DNA of 64,000 nt. Source: DATMGU01 sp035555315. GTDB lineage: Bacteria; Pseudomonadota; Alphaproteobacteria; ATCC43930; CGMCC-115725. Each line of letters begins with the position of its first letter. Positions within the stretch are counted from its first letter, which is position 1. The stretch spans positions 62,001 through 126,000 of the forward strand of contig DATMGU010000060.1 in the NCBI GenBank assembly GCA_035555315.1. Direction: 5' to 3'. Under the pieces are notes generated by a model. That model was given only the letters and a program-made list of their open reading frames with translations. It ran no database searches and was not told the origin of the DNA. Positions 8,516 to 17,014 of this stretch are shown here, in pieces. Both the position numbers and the translations under genes were made by a program.

Positions 8516-8676
8516 GAGACCGTTTGAGAACACGGTCGGGTCGGTCCAGCGGGTCTTTGTCGGATCGAGAGCGTCAGCCGCTTGCCACGATGTCTCGGCA
8601 TCGTGGCTGCACGACCTCCTTCCCGACCCGAAAAATCCCTCGCCGGCCCTCCGCCGCCGCATTCTCAAACGGTCTC
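8516..8676. mobile_element. MITE-like element, 161 bp, with inverted ends and TAA direct repeats
   Basis: Perfect 15-bp terminal inverted repeats GAGACCGTTTGAGAA (8516-8530) and its complement (8662-8676) bound a 161-bp segment with no gene. It is flanked on both sides by TAA (8513-8515 and 8677-8679), as expected for a 3-bp target duplication. Inside are a second inverted pair (TCGGGTCGG 8536-8544 with its complement 8623-8631) and a central hairpin with 9-bp arms GCCACGATG/CATCGTGGC (8584-8592 and 8599-8607). Ends beginning GAG with TNA duplications recall the IS1031-like branch of the IS5 family; that assignment is from memory and unconfirmed. Removing the element restores a dipeptidase gene ending in the same TAA. 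Confidence 0.75.
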
Positions 8677-8692
8677 TAAGACGTCGAAGGCG

Positions 8693-9307
8693 CTAAACGA
8701 CCGTCGACGACTCGGCGAATGCCATCCGGGGGCTGCGCGCGAACAGTTTCGACGGATCGCCATAGCCGAGATTGCAGAGGAAGTTGGACTTCACCGTGCC
8801 GTCGGGAAAGAACTCCGCATCGACCTTGGCGTTGTCGAAGCCCGACATCGGCCCGCAATCCAGCCCCAGCGAGCGCGCCGCCAGCATGAAATAGGCGGCT
8901 TGCAGGGTGCCGTTGCGCATCGCCGTCGCGGCGATCACCTCGGGCTGGCCGGCGAACCAGGGCCGTGCATCGGCATGCGGGAACAACCGCGGCAGGTGGT
9001 CGTAGAACGCCATGTCATGGGCGAAGATCGCGGTGACCGGTGCCGCCATGGTCTTTTCCGTGTTGCCGGCGCTGAGCGCCGAGCGCAGCCGTTCCTTGCC
9101 GGCGGCCGAGGTCACGAAGGCGATGCGCAGCGGGCTGCAATTGGCGCTGGTCGGCCCCATCTTGGCGAGATCCCAGGCCGCCCGCAGCACGCTCTCCTCG
9201 ACCGGCCGCGCCTGCCAGCCATTATGGCTGCGGGCCGTGCGGAACAGCGCGTCCAGTGCCGCGTCGTCCAACAGACTGGGCGGGTTGTCGTTCAACGGCG
9301 CCGGCAT
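8693..9307 (-). CDS. Nitroreductase family protein, RutE/HadB-like
   Basis: FMN-dependent oxidoreductase of 204 residues, closest in pattern to RutE (malonic semialdehyde reductase of pyrimidine breakdown) and related HadB-type proteins. Family segments visible: FRTARSHNGWQARPV at the N-terminus, WDLAKMGPTSANCSPLRIAFV, and GLDCGPMSGFDNAKVDAEFF near the C-terminus. The open frame extends upstream through nfuA, but the ATG at 9307 overlaps the nfuA stop by one base (TGATG), so the two are coupled. No other rut genes are adjacent, so a role in uracil use is not supported; a general quinone, nitro or semialdehyde reductase is equally likely. Confidence 0.86.
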   Translation of the reverse strand: MPAPLNDNPPSLLDDAALDALFRTARSHNGWQARPVEESVLRAAWDLAKMGPTSANCSPLRIAFVTSAAGKERLRSALSAGNTEKTMAAPVTAIFAHDMAFYDHLPRLFPHADARPWFAGQPEVIAATAMRNGTLQAAYFMLAARSLGLDCGPMSGFDNAKVDAEFFPDGTVKSNFLCNLGYGDPSKLFARSPRMAFAESSTVV

Positions 9308-9870
9308 CAGACAGCCCGGACTTCGATCACCTCGGGGACGTAATGCTTCAGCATGTTCTCGATGCCGCTCTTCAAGGTCGCGGTCGAGCTGGGGCAGCCG
9401 GAGCAGGAACCCTGCATATGCAGATAGACGATCCCGTCGTCGAAGCCGTGGAAAATGATGTCGCCGCCATCCTGCGCCACCGCCGGGCGGACCCGCGTGT
9501 CGATCAGCTCGCGAATTTGCGCCGCGAGTTCGGTATCCTCGGCCCCCGCCGCCGCACTGGCCGCGGCCGCGTCGGAGACCGCCTGGTCGAGCATCACCGG
9601 CTGTCCGGCGGTGAACTGCTCCATGATCACGCTGAGGATGAGGGGCTTCAGCGTGAACCAATCGTGGTGCGGGTCCTTGGTCAAGGTCACGAAATCGGCG
9701 CCGAGAAACACACCGTCGACACCCTCGACATCGAACAGCCGGGAGGCCAGCGGCGAGCGTTCGGCGGACGCGGCATCGGGGAAATTCGCCGTGCCGGACG
9801 GCATGACCTGGCGGCCCGGCAGGAATTTCAGCGTCGCGGGGTTTGGGGTCTCTTCGGTCTGGATGAACAT
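9307..9870 (-). CDS. nfuA: NifU-like iron-sulfur carrier (Nfu type)
   Basis: Iron-sulfur cluster scaffold/carrier of 187 residues delivering clusters to client proteins in the cytoplasm. It begins MFIQTEETPNPATLKFLPG, the invariant start of the Nfu N-terminal domain, and ends with the NifU domain containing VRPAVAQDGGDI and the cluster-binding CXXC in GSCSGCPSS. A long reverse-strand frame upstream of 9870 is a shadow of the cyclase gene. The gene is coupled to the nitroreductase gene by a one-base overlap and diverges from the cyclase gene at 10078. Confidence 0.95.
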   Translation of the reverse strand: MFIQTEETPNPATLKFLPGRQVMPSGTANFPDAASAERSPLASRLFDVEGVDGVFLGADFVTLTKDPHHDWFTLKPLILSVIMEQFTAGQPVMLDQAVSDAAAASAAAGAEDTELAAQIRELIDTRVRPAVAQDGGDIIFHGFDDGIVYLHMQGSCSGCPSSTATLKSGIENMLKHYVPEVIEVRAV

Positions 9871-10077
9871 CGCGGGAAGGCTCCGGCCAAGCAAGCGCCT
9901 GCGTAAATGGGCAGGCAACGGTGTAAATGGATTCGCCTCCTGCACGTTGGCACCGATGCTCGTGAAGTCAACCATCCAGATGACGAACCGTCCCCGCGGC
10001 GCGAGCACGGCCGCCATGCCGCGACGCCCCGCCGCGTAACGCTTGCCGGGTTCGGCGCGGTCTGCTCCGATAGCGGC

Positions 10078-11298
10078 ATGATCGATGACGCCGACCCTGC
10101 CACCCAGCACCTTTCCACATGGTTGACGCTGACCGGCCGCCACATCGCCGAGCCGCGGGAGTTCATCCCCGCGTTCGTGGCGGAGATCGAGGCGGTCGGC
10201 ATCCCGGTCTTGCGTCTCAGCCTCAGCATCCGGACCATTCATCCGGAGTTGATCGGCGCCACGCTGCTCTGGACGCGCGAAACGGGCTTCGAGGAGATCC
10301 CCCGGTCGCGAGACGCCGTGACCCAGACGGTATTCCTGGAAAGCCCGATCTACCAGATCTATGCCGGGCATACCGATTTCATCCGGCGACGGCTCTGCGA
10401 TCCGGCCTCGCCCCGCGATTTTTCCATCCTGGAGAATTTGGCCGGCATGGGCGCCACCGATTACCTGATCCTGGCGGTGCCGTTCACCGACCGCGCGCGA
10501 TCGCGTGCCTTCGCCATCGCGACCGACCGGCCGGAGGGATTTAGCGAGTCCGAAGTGGCGACGCTGCGCGCCATCATGCCGCTCCTGGGCATGATGGCCG
10601 AGATCCAGTCCACCCGATCGGTCGCGGCGTCCCTGCTGAGCGTCTATCTCGGCAATGACGCGGGCGCCCGGGTGCTGAGCGGCGAGGTCACGCGCGGCAG
10701 CGGCGAGACCATCGAGGCGGCGATCCTCTACGCCGATATGCGCGGCTTTACCGAGCTGAGCGAGCGCACGCCCAGTGCCGGATTGATCGAGATCCTGAAC
10801 CGGTATTTCGAGTGCATGGCCGGGCCGGTCGATGAATTCGGCGGCGAGGTATTGAAATTCATGGGCGACGGCATGCTGGCGATCTTCCCGATCGGCAACG
10901 GCCCGAACCGGGATGGCGACGCGCGCCACGCCTGCCGCGTCGGTCTGGCCGCCGCGTCGACCGGCCTGCGCCGGCTGGAGCGCTACAACGCCGAACGTGC
11001 CGTCGATGGCGAAGCGCCGATCCGCGCCGGGGTCACCTTCCATCTGGGCGAGGTGATCTACGGCAATATCGGCGCCGCGCAGCGGCTCGACTTCACGGTC
11101 ATCGGCCGGGCGGTCAACCTGGTCAGCCGCATGCAGACCGTGTTGCACGACATCGAGCATCCGATTCTGCTGTCGGAGATCTTCGCCCAACGGGTCGGCA
11201 CCGATGTCGTGCCGGTCGGCAAATTCAAGCTGCGCGGCATCACGGAACCGCAATACCTGTTCGCCCCGTCTCCGCTGATGGAGACCGAGGCGGCGTGA
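10078..11298 (+). CDS. Class III adenylate/guanylate cyclase
   Basis: Soluble nucleotide cyclase of about 406 residues. The N-terminal 180 residues are an uncharacterised sensor-like region of the type common in rhizobial and other alphaproteobacterial cyclases. The catalytic domain follows (about 205-385) with the metal aspartates in ILYADMRGFTELSE (D220) and KFMGDGMLAIFP (D264), lysine K260 consistent with adenine recognition, and the transition-state block GRAVNLVSRM. No membrane segment is visible. The start at 10078 is chosen to keep the frame clear of nfuA; an earlier start at 9907 would add a low-complexity leader. What the sensor region detects is unknown. Confidence 0.9.
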   Translation: MIDDADPATQHLSTWLTLTGRHIAEPREFIPAFVAEIEAVGIPVLRLSLSIRTIHPELIGATLLWTRETGFEEIPRSRDAVTQTVFLESPIYQIYAGHTDFIRRRLCDPASPRDFSILENLAGMGATDYLILAVPFTDRARSRAFAIATDRPEGFSESEVATLRAIMPLLGMMAEIQSTRSVAASLLSVYLGNDAGARVLSGEVTRGSGETIEAAILYADMRGFTELSERTPSAGLIEILNRYFECMAGPVDEFGGEVLKFMGDGMLAIFPIGNGPNRDGDARHACRVGLAAASTGLRRLERYNAERAVDGEAPIRAGVTFHLGEVIYGNIGAAQRLDFTVIGRAVNLVSRMQTVLHDIEHPILLSEIFAQRVGTDVVPVGKFKLRGITEPQYLFAPSPLMETEAA

Positions 11299-11315
11299 GG
11301 CGGCGGCGATGCGCC

Positions 11316-12401
11316 TTAGCGCAGCGAGTTGCTCCCGCTGACCACGCTGGTCCAGCCATGCGGATCGGGCGTCACGGCATACTGGATATCGATGATGGCG
11401 TCGTAGAGCCGCTGGGTCAGCGGTCCGGTCTTGCCGCCATTGATGGTGATCCGCTCGCCCTTGTAGCCGAGTTCGCCGACCGGCGAGACCACCGCGGCAG
11501 TGCCGGTGCCCCACATCTCCGCCAGGATGCCGTCGCGCGCGGCGCCGAACACCTCGTCGATCGTGATCGGCCGTTCCGACACGCGCAGGCCCCAATCGCG
11601 CATCAGGGTCAGGATCGAATCCCGGGTGACGCCGGGCAGGATGGTATCGGTCAGCGGCGGCGTGACGATCTCGTCGCCGATCTTCACCATGATGTTCATG
11701 GTGCCGACCTCGTCCAGATACTTGCGATGGACGCCGTCCAGCCAGAGCACCTGGGTATAGCCCTGTTTCTCCGCCTCCTCGGCGGCATAGAGGCTGGCGG
11801 CGTAATTGCCGGCGGTCTTGGCGGCGCCGAGGCCGCCTTGCACGGCGCGGACATGGGTGTCCGTCACCAGGATCTTCACCGGGTTGATCCCCTCGGCGTA
11901 GTAGGGACCGACCGGCGAGAGGATCAGGAAATAAGTATAGCTCTTGGCCGGACGCACGCCGAGGAACCTCTCCGAGGCGATCACCGTCGGCCGCAGATAG
12001 AGCGAGGTGCCCCGCTTGGCCGGGACCCAGGCGCTGTCGACCTCGATCAGGCTATGAAACGAGCGCAGCACCATTTCCGGATCGAGCTCCGGGATGCACA
12101 GCCGCGCGCAGGACCGGTTCAACCGCTCGACATGCTTGGGCGCCCTGAACAACCGGATGACGCCGTCGGTCCCGCGAAACGCCTTCGACCCGTCGAACAC
12201 CGCTTGCGCGTAGTGCAGCACCGCGGTGGCCGGGTCGAGCACCAGGGGTTGGTACGGCACGATGCGCGGATCGTGCCAGCCCTGGCCCTCGTGATAATCC
12301 ATCAGGAACATGTGATCGGTGAACACGGTGCCGAAGCGCAAGGCGTCGTCGACCGGCCGGGGCTTTGGCGCGGTGGTACGGGTGACAGCGATCTCAGCCA
12401 T
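11316..12401 (-). CDS. ilvE: Branched-chain amino acid aminotransferase
   Basis: PLP enzyme of 361 residues catalysing the last step of valine, leucine and isoleucine synthesis and the first of their breakdown. The PLP lysine lies in GAAKTAGNYAAS, and EVGTMNIM and GTGTAAVVSPVG are the phosphate- and substrate-binding segments. Length and these motifs place it with the longer, mitochondrial-like BCAT group rather than the shorter E. coli IlvE. A strong ribosome site (TAAGGAGGATC) precedes the ATG. It converges on the cyclase gene with a 17-base gap and stands alone. Confidence 0.96.
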   Translation of the reverse strand: MAEIAVTRTTAPKPRPVDDALRFGTVFTDHMFLMDYHEGQGWHDPRIVPYQPLVLDPATAVLHYAQAVFDGSKAFRGTDGVIRLFRAPKHVERLNRSCARLCIPELDPEMVLRSFHSLIEVDSAWVPAKRGTSLYLRPTVIASERFLGVRPAKSYTYFLILSPVGPYYAEGINPVKILVTDTHVRAVQGGLGAAKTAGNYAASLYAAEEAEKQGYTQVLWLDGVHRKYLDEVGTMNIMVKIGDEIVTPPLTDTILPGVTRDSILTLMRDWGLRVSERPITIDEVFGAARDGILAEMWGTGTAAVVSPVGELGYKGERITINGGKTGPLTQRLYDAIIDIQYAVTPDPHGWTSVVSGSNSLR

Positions 12402-12645
12402 CTGAGATCCTCCTTATCAAAGGTTGAGCGGCCGGCGGAACGTGGGTGTCACTATTATGACCGGGCCGCGCCGCTGACAAGGCGCCTATGACCGGCGCGC
12501 CGCATGACGCCTATGACGGGTGCGGGGGGATCGTGGGCGCGGGGATCATGGCCGGGCCCTCTTCGATCCTTCGGTGGTGGCCGAAACATCGACACCGTTC
12601 GATCGGTTAGAATGCCTCAATCGTTCAACGGTCGAGGGCAGTGTC

Positions 12646-12975
12646 ATGATCACTTGTTTCATTCGCTATGAGATCGATCCGTTCAAGGTCGACGCCTTCG
12701 AGGAATATGCGCGCAATTGGGGCGAGGCCATTCCGCGGTGCGGCGCCGATCTGATCGGCTATTTCGCGCCGCATGAGGGGTCGAGCACCACCGCCTATGG
12801 CGTCTACACCATCGAAAGCCTCGCGGAGTATGAGCGGTACCGCACACGGCTGAAGGCCGACCCCATCGGACGCGCGAACTACGAATTCGCCAAGCAGGAA
12901 CGCTTCATTCATCGCGAGGACAGGATGTTCCTGCGCCTCGCGTCGGCGCCTCACGCCAAACTGGTCCGGCCGTGA
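12646..12975 (+). CDS. NIPSNAP-family protein
   Basis: Small 109-residue protein with an alpha/beta-barrel (dimeric ferredoxin-like) NIPSNAP signature: CFIRYEIDPFKVDAFEEYARNWGEAIPRCGADLIGYF and the closing RMFLRL strand. Bacterial NIPSNAP proteins are of unknown biochemical function. The frame is open upstream to 12520, but the ATG at 12646 has a ribosome site (GAGGG) at the right distance and fits the family start. The 244 bases between this gene and ilvE hold no other gene, only the two divergent promoters. Confidence 0.85.
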   Translation: MITCFIRYEIDPFKVDAFEEYARNWGEAIPRCGADLIGYFAPHEGSSTTAYGVYTIESLAEYERYRTRLKADPIGRANYEFAKQERFIHREDRMFLRLASAPHAKLVRP

Positions 12976-13022
12976 TCGTCGCGGGGGCACTTCCCCTCTA
13001 AACAACACCCCGGCGGAGGTCC

Positions 13023-13571
13023 CTAGGACAGCGCGTCGATCTGCGCGTCGGTCAGCGTGCCCGGCACGATGGTCACGGGGACGCTCAACCGGGCGATCAG
13101 CTTGCCGATGGCGCCGACCAGCGGACCGGGCCCATCCGGACCGGTGCCCGCGGCGAGGATCAGGATCGAGATGGTCGGGTCCTCGTTGATCAGGGCGAGC
13201 AATTCGTCGCGCAGATTGCCCTCGCGGATGTGCACGACGGGCAAGGCCCCCTGCAGCTCGACGACCTGGGCGGCGAGTTGTTCCATCAGCTGCTCCGCCG
13301 TCTCGCGCCGCTCCTCCCGCATCAGGGTCTCGAGCGCCATCCATTGCTGGATGTCGGTCTGCTCGATGACGTGAAGCAAGGCGACACGGCCGGCGGTGTG
13401 CCGCGCCCGCAAGGCCGCGTAGCGCAGCGCCACCCGCATCTCGGCCGTTTCGTCGATCACGACGAGAAACACACGAACGGGCGAGGCGTCGGCAGCCGTC
13501 TTATCTCCCGCGGGCTGACTGGACACAGGCTGACCGGACAGGGGCTGGCCGGCTATCGGCTCATCGGCCAT
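13023..13571 (-). CDS. Universal stress protein (UspA family)
   Basis: UspA-fold protein of 182 residues. After a repetitive N-terminus come VFLVVIDETAEMRVALRYAALRA (first strand and helix), HVIEQTDIQQWMALETLMREERRE, and the C-terminal AAGTGPDGPGPLVGAIGKLIARLSVPVTIVPG, a variant of the G2xG9GS/T nucleotide-binding loop in which the final SV is retained as LSVPV. ATP binding is therefore possible. It is encoded 3 bases after the Alph_Pro_TM gene, which overlaps the TSUP transporter gene; the three form one operon. The first 20 residues are four pentapeptide-like repeats (xxGQP) created by 15-bp DNA repeats. Confidence 0.9.
   Translation of the reverse strand: MADEPIAGQPLSGQPVSSQPAGDKTAADASPVRVFLVVIDETAEMRVALRYAALRARHTAGRVALLHVIEQTDIQQWMALETLMREERRETAEQLMEQLAAQVVELQGALPVVHIREGNLRDELLALINEDPTISILILAAGTGPDGPGPLVGAIGKLIARLSVPVTIVPGTLTDAQIDALS
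13513..13571. repeat. Four 15-bp tandem repeats covering the Usp start codon
   Basis: Units at 13513-13527, 13528-13542, 13543-13557 and 13558-13571 all begin GGCT and share the pattern GGCTgaCcGGaca. They keep the reading frame and give the peptide IAGQP LSGQP VSSQP after MADEP. The repeat array spans the initiation codon. Confidence 0.75.
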
Positions 13572-13574
13572 TGA

Positions 13575-14366
13575 TCAGGCATTCCGGAACAACAAACTGG
13601 CACCCCATCCGGCCATCGCGGCGACAAACACGGCGATTATGCCATAGAGCAGCGCCCGCCGCTCGGCGAAATCATTCACCTCCGCCTCCAGCCCGGATTG
13701 CGAGATGACCAGCGGCGTGGTTTGCGCGCTGACGATGTCGCCGTTGCGCAGTTGGTAGACCTGAACCAGATAGGTGCCGACCGGCACCGTCGCAGGGAAA
13801 TCCAGGGTCGCCCGGAACAGCTTGTCGCCGAGGAAATTCACCCGCCCGAGGGTACCGGAGAACAAGCCGGCGCCTTGCTGACCACGGATCAATGCCGCGC
13901 GAAACAGGCCGAGCTGTTCGGGCGATGCCCGGGCATCGATCGGCGCCGGCACCAATTTGAGGTTCTCGACACCCAATTCATGCTGCTGGCGCAGCGCCAG
14001 CGGCGCCAATTGGTCGAGCGGCCTGGTGCTGAGCACCGCGTAAAATCCCGGCACGTCGGTGAAGGTGATGCCGCGGGTATTGAGATAGATGCCCGCGACG
14101 CGGCTCTTGCGGCGCACCACCGTGTCCCGTTCGGGTCCGCGCACCAGAACCACGATGTCGCCGCCGCCCTCAACCGTGCCGAACAGCACCACGCTGCTGC
14201 CGGTAAAGCCGGTGGTGATCGCAATGAGGTGGCTGGTGAGATCGGCCACGAGGCCCTGCGCCGCCGCCGGCCGGCCGCCGATCAGGGTTGCGAGCAACAG
14301 CACCGCGAACGCGAGATGGCGCAGCGGCAAGCGCCTGTTTCGGGCCAGGGGATTTAGAGAGGTCAC
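13575..14366 (-). CDS. Alph_Pro_TM (TIGR02186) family membrane protein
   Basis: Protein of 263 residues specific to Alphaproteobacteria, function unknown. It has a cleavable-type signal sequence (LAFAVLLLATLIGG, AAA-Q site), a periplasmic beta-rich region starting LVADLTSHLIAITTGFTGSSVVLFG, which is the family hallmark, and one C-terminal membrane helix (ALLYGIIAVFVAAMAGWGASLLF). Its start overlaps the TSUP gene by four bases (ATGA) and the usp gene follows at 3 bases. The conserved pairing with a TSUP transporter suggests an accessory subunit for export of a sulfur compound or organic acid; this is inference. Confidence 0.88.
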   Translation of the reverse strand: MTSLNPLARNRRLPLRHLAFAVLLLATLIGGRPAAAQGLVADLTSHLIAITTGFTGSSVVLFGTVEGGGDIVVLVRGPERDTVVRRKSRVAGIYLNTRGITFTDVPGFYAVLSTRPLDQLAPLALRQQHELGVENLKLVPAPIDARASPEQLGLFRAALIRGQQGAGLFSGTLGRVNFLGDKLFRATLDFPATVPVGTYLVQVYQLRNGDIVSAQTTPLVISQSGLEAEVNDFAERRALLYGIIAVFVAAMAGWGASLLFRNA

Positions 14367-15280
14367 GGTAGCTTCGGCGCCACCGAATAGACATCACCCG
14401 GCGGCACGGTGAGGTCGACCAGCAGCTTGGCGCCGACCGCCAGGATGATCAGCGCCAAGAGGACGCGCAGGTATTCGCCGCGCAGCCGAGCCCCGAACCG
14501 AGCGCCGTACTGCACCCCGACGACGGCACCGATCAGCAGCAACATGGCCAGCAGCGCGTCGACCGTCTGGTTGGTGATCGCCTGCAGGATCGTGACGCTG
14601 GCCGAGATGAAGATCGTCTGGAACAACGAGGTGCCGGGAACGACGTTGGTCGGCATGCCCAGGATATAGATCATCGCCGGCACGATGATGAAACCGCCGC
14701 CGACGCCCATCAACGACGACAGGATGCCGATGCCGAAGCCGAGGGTAAGGGGCAGCAGCGCCGAGATGTACAGCTTCGATCGGCGAAACCGCATCTTGAA
14801 CGGCAAGCCGTGGAACCAAGTATGCTGATGCAACCGCCGGCGCACGCCGCCCGCCCGGCGCAGCCGCAGCACCGCCCGGACGCTTTCGACCAGCATGAGC
14901 CCGCCCAGCGAACCCAACAGCAACACATAGCTGAGCGAGATCATCAGATCGATCTGGCCAAGGCGCTTCAGCACGCTGAACAGCCAGACGCCGAGCAGCG
15001 AGCCGAAAAAGCCGCCGACGACCAACACGAAACCCATCTTGAAATCGACGTTGCCGCGCCGCCAATGACCGAGCACACCGGTCACCGACGCGCCGACCAG
15101 TTGATTGGCCGAGGAGGACACGGCGACCGCCTGGGGCACGCCGATGAAGATCAGCAGGGGGGTCAGCAGAAACCCGCCGCCGACGCCGAACACGCCGGAT
15201 AAGAACCCCACAGCCGCACCGAGCCCGAGCAGGACGAACACATCCAGCGAAACCTGAGCGATCGGCAGATAGACTTCCAT
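14363..15280 (-). CDS. Sulfite exporter TauE/SafE (TSUP) family transporter
   Basis: Inner-membrane anion transporter of about 305 residues with eight or nine predicted helices in two halves, each opening with the TSUP motif (FLSGVFGVGGGFLLTPLLIFIGVP and GILSSLMGVGGGFIIVPAMIYILG). Family members move sulfite, sulfoacetate, taurine or other organic anions. I placed the start at the ATG at 15280 (MEVYLPIA...), the usual beginning of this alphaproteobacterial subgroup; an upstream in-frame start at 15343 would add 21 residues. First gene of the operon with the Alph_Pro_TM and Usp genes. Confidence 0.9.
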   Translation of the reverse strand: MEVYLPIAQVSLDVFVLLGLGAAVGFLSGVFGVGGGFLLTPLLIFIGVPQAVAVSSSANQLVGASVTGVLGHWRRGNVDFKMGFVLVVGGFFGSLLGVWLFSVLKRLGQIDLMISLSYVLLLGSLGGLMLVESVRAVLRLRRAGGVRRRLHQHTWFHGLPFKMRFRRSKLYISALLPLTLGFGIGILSSLMGVGGGFIIVPAMIYILGMPTNVVPGTSLFQTIFISASVTILQAITNQTVDALLAMLLLIGAVVGVQYGARFGARLRGEYLRVLLALIILAVGAKLLVDLTVPPGDVYSVAPKLP

Positions 15281-15517
15281 CAGCCAAGGCGATTTCTGGC
15301 GCAGCACCCGAGACAGCCCGCCGGATGCAAGGTGCGGAGGCATTTGCCGAGGAAAAACTTACGCGACACCGGTGCCCGGTTCCAACCCGGATGACCGTCA
15401 TCGGCGACAATCGGGCCACGTACTTGGCAAAAAAGTCACAACCATGCTGGTATGAGCGCGTTAGGACGCCCTGGTACGGGCTCTGGGTACGGACTGGCGA
15501 CGGGAGATACAGCCATC

Positions 15518-16072
15518 ATGGGATTGCTCGGCCGGTGGCTTTCGACCTCGCTCGCCCTGGCGCTTGGGCTGGGCGGCGCGGTGCTGGCGATGCAGGTGCC
15601 AGCCTTCACGCAGCATTATCTGGCCGGTTTGCAACAGGCGGCGGGCGAACTGGATCGCAGCGTCGCCGACCGGCTGCAATCCGGCCGCACCACCTACGAC
15701 CTCGTCGGGTCGGACCGCGAGACGGTCGCCGGGCTGGCGACGCGCGAGCCGTCCAACGCCGCGACCCTGAGCCGCGACCTCGATCGGCGCGACAGCCACG
15801 CGGCCATCCTGGCGGCGGCCCAGGCGGCCTCGCCGATCACGCGGCCGATCGCCACCGCCTGGGCGATCACTACCGGCCCGGAGGGCTGGCGCTCCCCCGT
15901 CGTGGCAACCGCACTCGCGACCTATGACGCCGGCATCGCCCTGACGGGCGCGGCGATCCTCTGGGGGCTCGCGGGACTTGTCGTGGGCGTGCTGCTGGCC
16001 CAGCTATTGGCGCTGCCGTTTCACCGACGGCCGCGCATGGCCGTGACGATCGATCGTTCCCGGCTGCTTTAG
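15518..16072 (+). CDS. DUF2937-family membrane protein
   Basis: Protein of 184 residues with an N-terminal membrane helix (LSTSLALALGLGGAVLAMQ), a periplasmic segment (FTQHYLAGLQQAAGELDRSV), and a C-terminal helical hairpin (ALTGAAILWGLAGLVVGVLLAQLLALPF). This matches DUF2937, a family of unknown function whose segment FxQxYxxxLxxxxxEL is visible here. The ATG at 15518 is preceded by GGGAG; an earlier in-frame start at 15452 adds a non-conserved leader. It precedes moxR by 72 bases. Confidence 0.75.
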   Translation: MGLLGRWLSTSLALALGLGGAVLAMQVPAFTQHYLAGLQQAAGELDRSVADRLQSGRTTYDLVGSDRETVAGLATREPSNAATLSRDLDRRDSHAAILAAAQAASPITRPIATAWAITTGPEGWRSPVVATALATYDAGIALTGAAILWGLAGLVVGVLLAQLLALPFHRRPRMAVTIDRSRLL

Positions 16073-16144
16073 GGAGCCCACCTTGGCGCGCCTCGCTAAA
16101 CCACTTAGCCTGAACCGTGCCGTTCTTTTGGAGACCCCGATCCC

Positions 16145-16993
16145 ATGGCGAAATTCACCGGAACCGAGAGCTATGTCGCAACCGAGGATCTGAAGCTCGC
16201 GGTGAACGCCGCGGTGGCGTTGGAGCGGCCGCTGCTGATCAAGGGCGAACCCGGCACCGGCAAGACCATCCTGGCCCAGGAGGTCGCGGCCGCCCTCGGC
16301 CGGCCGTTGATTCCGTGGCACATCAAATCGACCACCAAGGCGCAGCAAGGGCTGTACGAGTACGACGCGGTGTCCCGCCTGCGCGACAGCCAGCTGGGCG
16401 ATGCCAAGGTCAACGACATCGGCAACTACATCGTGCGCGGCAAGCTGTGGGAGGCGTTCGAGGCCGAACAGACGCCCGTCCTGCTGATCGACGAGATCGA
16501 CAAGGCGGATATCGAGTTTCCGAACGACCTGCTGCTCGAACTCGACCGGATGGAGTTCTACGTCTACGAGACGCGCCAGACGATCCGCGCCAAGCAACGC
16601 CCGGTCATCCTGATCACCTCGAACAACGAAAAGGAGCTGCCGGACGCCTTCCTGCGGCGCTGCTTCTTTCATTACATCCAGTTCCCGGATCGCCAGACGA
16701 TGGAGCGGATCGTCGAGGTGCATTTTCCCGGCATCAAGCACGCCCTGGTGCACGAGGCGCTGAGCGTGTTCTACGAGGTGCGCGATACGCCCGGCCTCAA
16801 GAAAAAGCCGTCGACTTCGGAGCTGCTCGACTGGCTGAAGCTGCTGATGGTCGAGGATGTGACGCCCGAGGTGCTGCGCGAGCGCGATCCGGGCAAGCTG
16901 ATCCCACCCTTGCACGGCGCGCTGCTGAAGAACGAACAGGACGTCCACCTGTTCGAACGCCTGGCCTTCCTCAACCGCCGGGAGCGGCGTTAA
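16145..16993 (+). CDS. MoxR-family AAA+ ATPase
   Basis: AAA+ ATPase of 282 residues that acts as a chaperone for maturation or metal insertion of a partner complex. Walker A is GEPGTGKT (34-41), Walker B is LLIDEIDKAD, sensor 1 is LITSNNEKELPDAFLRRC with the arginine finger. The next gene encodes a VWA-domain CoxE-like protein, the standard MoxR-VWA pairing. No carbon monoxide dehydrogenase, methanol dehydrogenase or other obvious client is nearby, so the target is unknown. A ribosome site GGAGA lies upstream of the ATG. Confidence 0.93.
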   Translation: MAKFTGTESYVATEDLKLAVNAAVALERPLLIKGEPGTGKTILAQEVAAALGRPLIPWHIKSTTKAQQGLYEYDAVSRLRDSQLGDAKVNDIGNYIVRGKLWEAFEAEQTPVLLIDEIDKADIEFPNDLLLELDRMEFYVYETRQTIRAKQRPVILITSNNEKELPDAFLRRCFFHYIQFPDRQTMERIVEVHFPGIKHALVHEALSVFYEVRDTPGLKKKPSTSELLDWLKLLMVEDVTPEVLRERDPGKLIPPLHGALLKNEQDVHLFERLAFLNRRERR

Positions 16994-17014
16994 GCGCGGC
17001 GGAGGCCGACACCA

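Noticed and set aside
9871..11595. Long reverse-strand extension upstream of nfuA
   Set aside because: The nfuA start MFIQTEETPNP at 9870 is the conserved family start. The extension is antisense to the cyclase gene and has no family match.
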